Source: Cryptomeria japonica (taxonomy: Eukaryota; Streptophyta; Pinopsida; Cupressales; Cupressaceae). Taken from it: 64,000 nucleotides of DNA. The position numbers and the translations under genes were made by a program. Where the stretch lies: positions 141,553,349 to 141,617,348 of the forward strand of contig NC_081410.1 in assembly GCF_030272615.1 (NCBI RefSeq), written 5' to 3'. The notes under the pieces were generated by a model, which worked only from the letters and a program-made list of their open reading frames with translations, did no database searches and was not told the origin of the DNA. How positions within the stretch are numbered: position 1 is the first letter of the stretch; every line of letters begins with the position of its first letter. This document shows, piece after piece, positions 59,969-64,000 of the stretch.

Positions 59969-62157
59969 TCTCCCTCCTCACTTGCTATGGTTGGAGTTTT
60001 ACTAGTTAGTTAAGTAGTTGTATGAGTAATAACTGATTTATATTTTATGTTTCTGATTCTTTATTAACAGCCATCTGCAAATGAATGCTTGTTTTGCTTT
60101 ATATTAATCTTTCTTTACTTTTCAGTCTTCATTATAATTAGATATCTGTTTCGTGCATTTATAATTTGTAGGTCATCCTCTAACTTGTGTGCAGGTCTTT
60201 CTTCTTAAGAAAAAGGTACTTTCTCTAAACCCCTTACTTTTTGAAACTTGTGAACTAGGGCATTTTAAGGGCATTATAAATAGGTACATTACAGAAGCTG
60301 CCCGGGGAAATGTGAAACGAGGGTGTACCACTTGGTACATCCTGTTTACTGTGAGGAAATCTTGTCATAGTGAAGCTGGAAGGCTCAATGAAAAACAAGC
60401 CTGAGGCTGTGAGAAGTGAGATTTCAACACATGTTGCCTTCATGTGGACTCGGAGAAGACCTAACAAATAAATTATAGATTTGAACCTGGCAGGAAACAA
60501 AATGAGCAATCATCAAGTGTAACAGAAAATAAAACTCTATATAAAGGAGGAAAAAGTTAACACAAAGATACCCGCCTTTTAATTTAGAGTTTTAAAATTA
60601 GATAGTTAGTGGCCCCAAATTTGTAAGAAATGCGAGCATATTGGTGACAACAGTTACTTAAAGACTTCCACCTAAATTACTTTGAGGGAGCTCACCTTCT
60701 TTTGCTGCTATGGTAGAATGGTATCACTTGTTCTATTCTTTACAGAAATAAACTGCTGTCTAAATCAGTAAATCTCAATTGGAGACAATTCAGCCTTAAC
60801 ATCCTGAATTTCAGGGTTTTTTGCCCCATTGTCATTGTGTGTCACTTGTACATCCTACACATTACCATGAATATCCTTCACTAACTACTCTATAAATATC
60901 TAGCAGACATGGACAATCTAAACAGATTGAAAATCTGAGTTAGACTGAAAAAGGCTTTTGTTTTTGCCTACGACAAAATCACCGCTAGCAATCACCTTAT
61001 TGGTAGAAAGTCAGAGACACTGATTGACCTATATGCATTATGATGATCACTATAATCAGCAAACATCTTTTCTTACATTGAGGATCTAACTTACCTTCGG
61101 TGTTCTGCCTGTCTGGACCTCCTTAACTGTAATACCTTAACAAGAGCTTCCATTGCGCACATGGACAGTAGTATACAGTGTACACTGTACACTATGAACT
61201 GCTTCAGCCCAATACTTATTATTTGGGATTTCCATTCCTTTCAATTGTATTTTGCTGATGTATATTTAATGGCTGGGTCCAATCTAGAGAAAAGAGGTAG
61301 TATATATGGGCTGCGGACAATGTATTGATAAAAGAAGTAGCAATGCTTCAACTGTTAATTTTAGAGCCTACATTACATTTAGAATATTCTTGACAAGCTG
61401 ATTTTGAAAGCTTCAACCAGCTCCTTACTGTCAACTAACTTATAACTGACAACCAACTCTCAAGTATCAACCAACCCATAAATCACAATTAACACATAAC
61501 TGCTATGACCTTTACATGGTTTTGATACCACAGTCTACTCTCACAACCTTTTAGAATTCTCATAAGCTGCTTCACTTAACTGTGTTACAATTATGGAAAA
61601 TAGGATGAATGGTTAGTGCATTCATGTGATCTTTATGTACCCATAGTTAGAGTGGCTGATTGCGAATAGTAGAAATGATAGATGATAGAATGTGCCCACT
61701 TCAGGATTTAGTAATAGTGTTAAACTGAAGACTTCCATCAATTTTTGGGATTCAGTTTTAGCTTTGCTCATTTGAAATCTATCGTCGTGTCTTAACTTCA
61801 TTTCAGCATGGGGATGGCCTGCCTTATTTTAGATTGTTTAGTGTTCTGGAAAGTGTCCTCGAGCATTTTCATCTATTATAAATTGCAAATGAGTGATTTT
61901 TTAGTGGTGTTTTTGCTTTTTGTACTCTTGTAAATGAGTGCACTAAAATAGAGAAGCTTTGAAGGTGTCATAGCATTTGAATTCCATCTGCACCGTGTTT
62001 TCAGGTATCCTAATCTTAGAATATAGGAAATACCAAGTTTGAGTGGGCTAGAGAAAAAATATGCCAAAAAATTAGATAAGGGTTTATCACAAAATCGTGT
62101 GCTGCTTTTACAATTATTCAAATTAGCTCTGTGCTTCATGATAACTTATTCTAGCTT
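59969..62157. other. Non-coding stretch
   Basis: No gene recognised. Short ORFs at 60189-60404 and 61876-62139 lack protein-like features. Confidence 0.5.
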
Positions 62158-62328
62158 GTAAATGGACCCTAATTTTTTTTTTTTTTTGATCGGTAATGGG
62201 CCAAAGCCAATAAGGCGTACATGCCTTACCCACTTGTGGGATTTGAACTTGTGATCTCTCTTTCAAGAGCACATGTTCTCCACCACTAGGCCAACTCAGG
62301 TTGTACAATAAACGGACCCTAATTTTTG
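62158..62328 (-). mobile_element. tRNA-derived SINE with target-site duplication
   Basis: Minus strand: the head has GAGTTGGCCTAGTGGTGG (A-box-like) and AGTTCAAATCC (B-box-like), a tRNA-related body, and a terminal A-run (plus-strand T-run at about 62172-62187). TAAATGGACCCTAATTTTT (62159-62177) and TAAACGGACCCTAATTTTT (62310-62328) flank it, a 19-bp duplication with one mismatch. SINEs are transcribed by Pol III and mobilised by LINE proteins. The body is about 130 bp. Confidence 0.9.
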
Positions 62329-62545
62329 ATCCATTTATTATTTTAAGATTTTTAAGGATCTTTAAATAGTGCTAATAAAAAGGAGATTGTTTTAGTAGTT
62401 TCAGAATTGAATCAGTCAGATATAATTGAATGTATTTTTAGTTCTCATGTAACTAACGACTCTAAATTATGCATTTTTATTTGTAGGGAGTATTGCTTGA
62501 GTGATATTGTATATAATGATTTGATGGTGCTGTTTTTGTATACAG

Positions 62546-62686
62546 ACCTATTCAGAAGGCAACCACTAAATGAAACGTCTCAAGTCCTGGAAAATATCAT
62601 TCAAATGAATCAGACTGAAAGGTTAAGAACATACATTGATGCTGGCTGTCGACATTTTCATGTTGATGCACAAGTTACAATTAAAT
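62546..62686 (+). CDS. Candidate host-gene exon (141 bp)
   Basis: Acceptor TTTGTATACAG precedes and donor T|GTAAGC follows. The frame reads LFRRQPLNETSQVLENIIQ, NQTERLRTYIDAGCRHFHV and DAQVTIK, with two leading bases completing an Asp codon from the 50208-50275 exon and one trailing base. It is helix-rich and hydrophilic and not transposon-like. Family not recognised; the next exon must lie to the right. Confidence 0.55.
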
Positions 62687-62689
62687 GTA

Positions 62690-64000
62690 AGCATCATTAA
62701 TCTGTTCTACAAATTCAACATTATTCTGCAGAGCTTTTTTCCTTTTTGAAATTTAACACGTGTGTATATATGTACACATGCATGCATTCAGTTATGTTTG
62801 CATCTATCCATCTGAATTTTTTACTTATATGTGGTTATCACTCAGTATTCGTATATATTTTGTATGCAATTTTGTAACAAAATGGCCATGAAGAAAACCT
62901 TTGGATCAATCATATTGGGCAGTTTTTGGAAGAAATATATGGTGTTTTGGATTGAATCCATTCTTAAAATTTTCTTTTTGAAGTATGGATCAAATCCTTT
63001 TTTGGATTGAATCCATTACTTAAAATTTTCTTTTTGAAGTATGGATCAAATCCTTTCCACATTTAAATGCCTAGTACCTTGTCTATTTCCTTTTTTTCTG
63101 AAGTTAAAATTTTGTATCATTTTTCTTTTAATCTCAAAAGAGATCATCTATTTATATGAGGTATTTTAAAATGGGTGACACAATGTACTCTATTAGATTC
63201 TTAGAACTAAGTTGCATAAGTTCCATCATGGAAAATGCTTCTGCCCATAGAAAGGGAGTGGACTTTTTTCAATCATCCTTACTGTAAATCAAACAATCAA
63301 ACGGTGTTTCTAGATAGATTTTATTAGGGTCTGCTGTAGTGATAGAGATTCAGAAAGCTGTTAGCTGTTAAGATAGTTGATTGAAAATGTAATATGCACC
63401 CTGGATATGAATTTTTGGCAAAGTCTGATCACTTGCAGGATGACTGAATTTTTTTGGTGTTTTTTTTTTGAGTTTTGAGGTTTTCATTCAATTGATAGAA
63501 ATATGCTGCTTACAATACTAAGAAATGTACAATGCTAAAAAGCAACTACAACTAATACAATTAGCTTCAAACAATTGCAAGTTTCCACTAATCTGATTTC
63601 TTTTTTTTAAGAATGATTTTTATTTAAATTCCCAAGATTAGTACAGCAGCCGTATGGGTACCAGTAGACTTGTTGCTGAAATTATGTAGTATTTAAAACT
63701 TGATTAATGGCTTCTCTGCAAGGCGTCTGCTGCTGTTGATTGTGGGCCTGATTCTGACACCATAGAAACCTTGTTTGGGCACAATGAATGCTAACCAGCC
63801 TCCCATGACCCAGCTGAAGCTGTACGGCTGAGCTAATGGACTGGAATTGATGAATGATGATCTCTTGACCCTGGTCTGCAATTATTTGATTGGTAGCTGC
63901 CCCTTCTCAATTCAGATCTGATCAATTTACTCAAAAATTGGGCCAAATATGAAGATTCTGCCTGTAGAAATTTGCCTGTGGAAACCCTTGGGTGATCTCA
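62690..64000. other. Intron-like non-coding DNA
   Basis: AT-rich. TTGGATTGAATCCATT...AAATTTTC...GTATGGATCAAATCC is duplicated in tandem (about 62949-62999 and 63004-63054). No further exon recognised. Confidence 0.5.

Larger units (their letters stand above)
50276..62545 (+). other. Inferred 12.3-kb intron
   Basis: This lies between the phase-compatible exons at 50208-50275 and 62546-62686. It contains the Copia 3 fragment, retroelement debris, a minisatellite and a SINE. Very long, repeat-filled introns are typical of conifer genes. It is an inference from exon phase only. Confidence 0.45.

Noticed and set aside
59725-59981. ORF with a 15-residue repeat, and the 45-bp period suggesting a CRISPR-like array
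   Set aside because: The units are directly contiguous with no unique spacers, and plants have no CRISPR arrays; it is a minisatellite.
62190-62308. Possible tRNA gene on the minus strand
   Set aside because: A- and B-box-like words are present, but there is no full cloverleaf, and a poly-A tail and target duplications show a SINE.

Overview
This window looks like nuclear DNA of a land plant. A gymnosperm (conifer-like) genome is my best guess: repeats fill most of it, host coding sequence is sparse, one inferred intron is about 12.3 kb, and every recognisable element is a plant transposon family (L1-type LINE with RNase H, Copia LTR elements, CACTA/EnSpm, Helitron, a TIR element and a tRNA-derived SINE). 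I see no bacterial, organellar or viral genome organisation. All calls are read by eye from the sequence and from motif knowledge; no search was run.

Left part (1-17.5 kb): diverged AT-rich repeats, a LINE RNase H tail (+), and a decayed Helitron on the minus strand. The Helitron has an RPA1-like ORF (9.2-8.5 kb), then Rep (HUH), then a Pif1-type helicase (7.6-3.4 kb). A 1,040-bp TIR element with a TA target duplication sits inside its Rep gene, and its helicase stops exactly at a CACTA-type terminus. After about 3.5 kb of unassigned DNA there is a minus-strand retroelement-like ORF cluster (17.5-15.3 kb).

Centre (17.6-37.7 kb): one old minus-strand LINE explains both flanks. Its reading order runs 37.66 -> 31.48 kb and resumes at 18.54 -> 17.6 kb. 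It is split by a Copia element (about 32.55-37.2 kb) and by a 12.9-kb insert (18546-31477) with CACTA-like ends and CGTCGG-rich subterminal regions. That insert carries a multi-exon minus-strand gene resembling CACTA TNPA-type proteins. Upstream of it, and apparently spliceable in frame, lies a SET-like domain. This is the most unusual content of the window.

Right part (37.7-64 kb): AT-rich and TTAGGG-tinged low-complexity DNA, then two diverged LINE C-terminal fragments, then a candidate plus-strand host gene. The gene shows exons near 40.2, 42.4/47.6, 50.2 and 62.5 kb. One exon carries a 55-bp tandem duplication and, within the duplicate, a nearly complete Copia element (42627-47615; TSD TTATT). 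That Copia has lost its protease and contains an array of eight hairpins in its 3' non-coding part. The long intron holds a third Copia (LTR, PBS and four-knuckle gag), retroelement debris, a 45-bp minisatellite and a SINE with clear target duplications.

Working together: essentially nothing here is a functional pathway. The genes are transposon machinery at different stages of decay. The nesting gives a relative insertion order: LINE before the CACTA and before Copia-1; Helitron before the TIR element; host-exon duplication before Copia-2.
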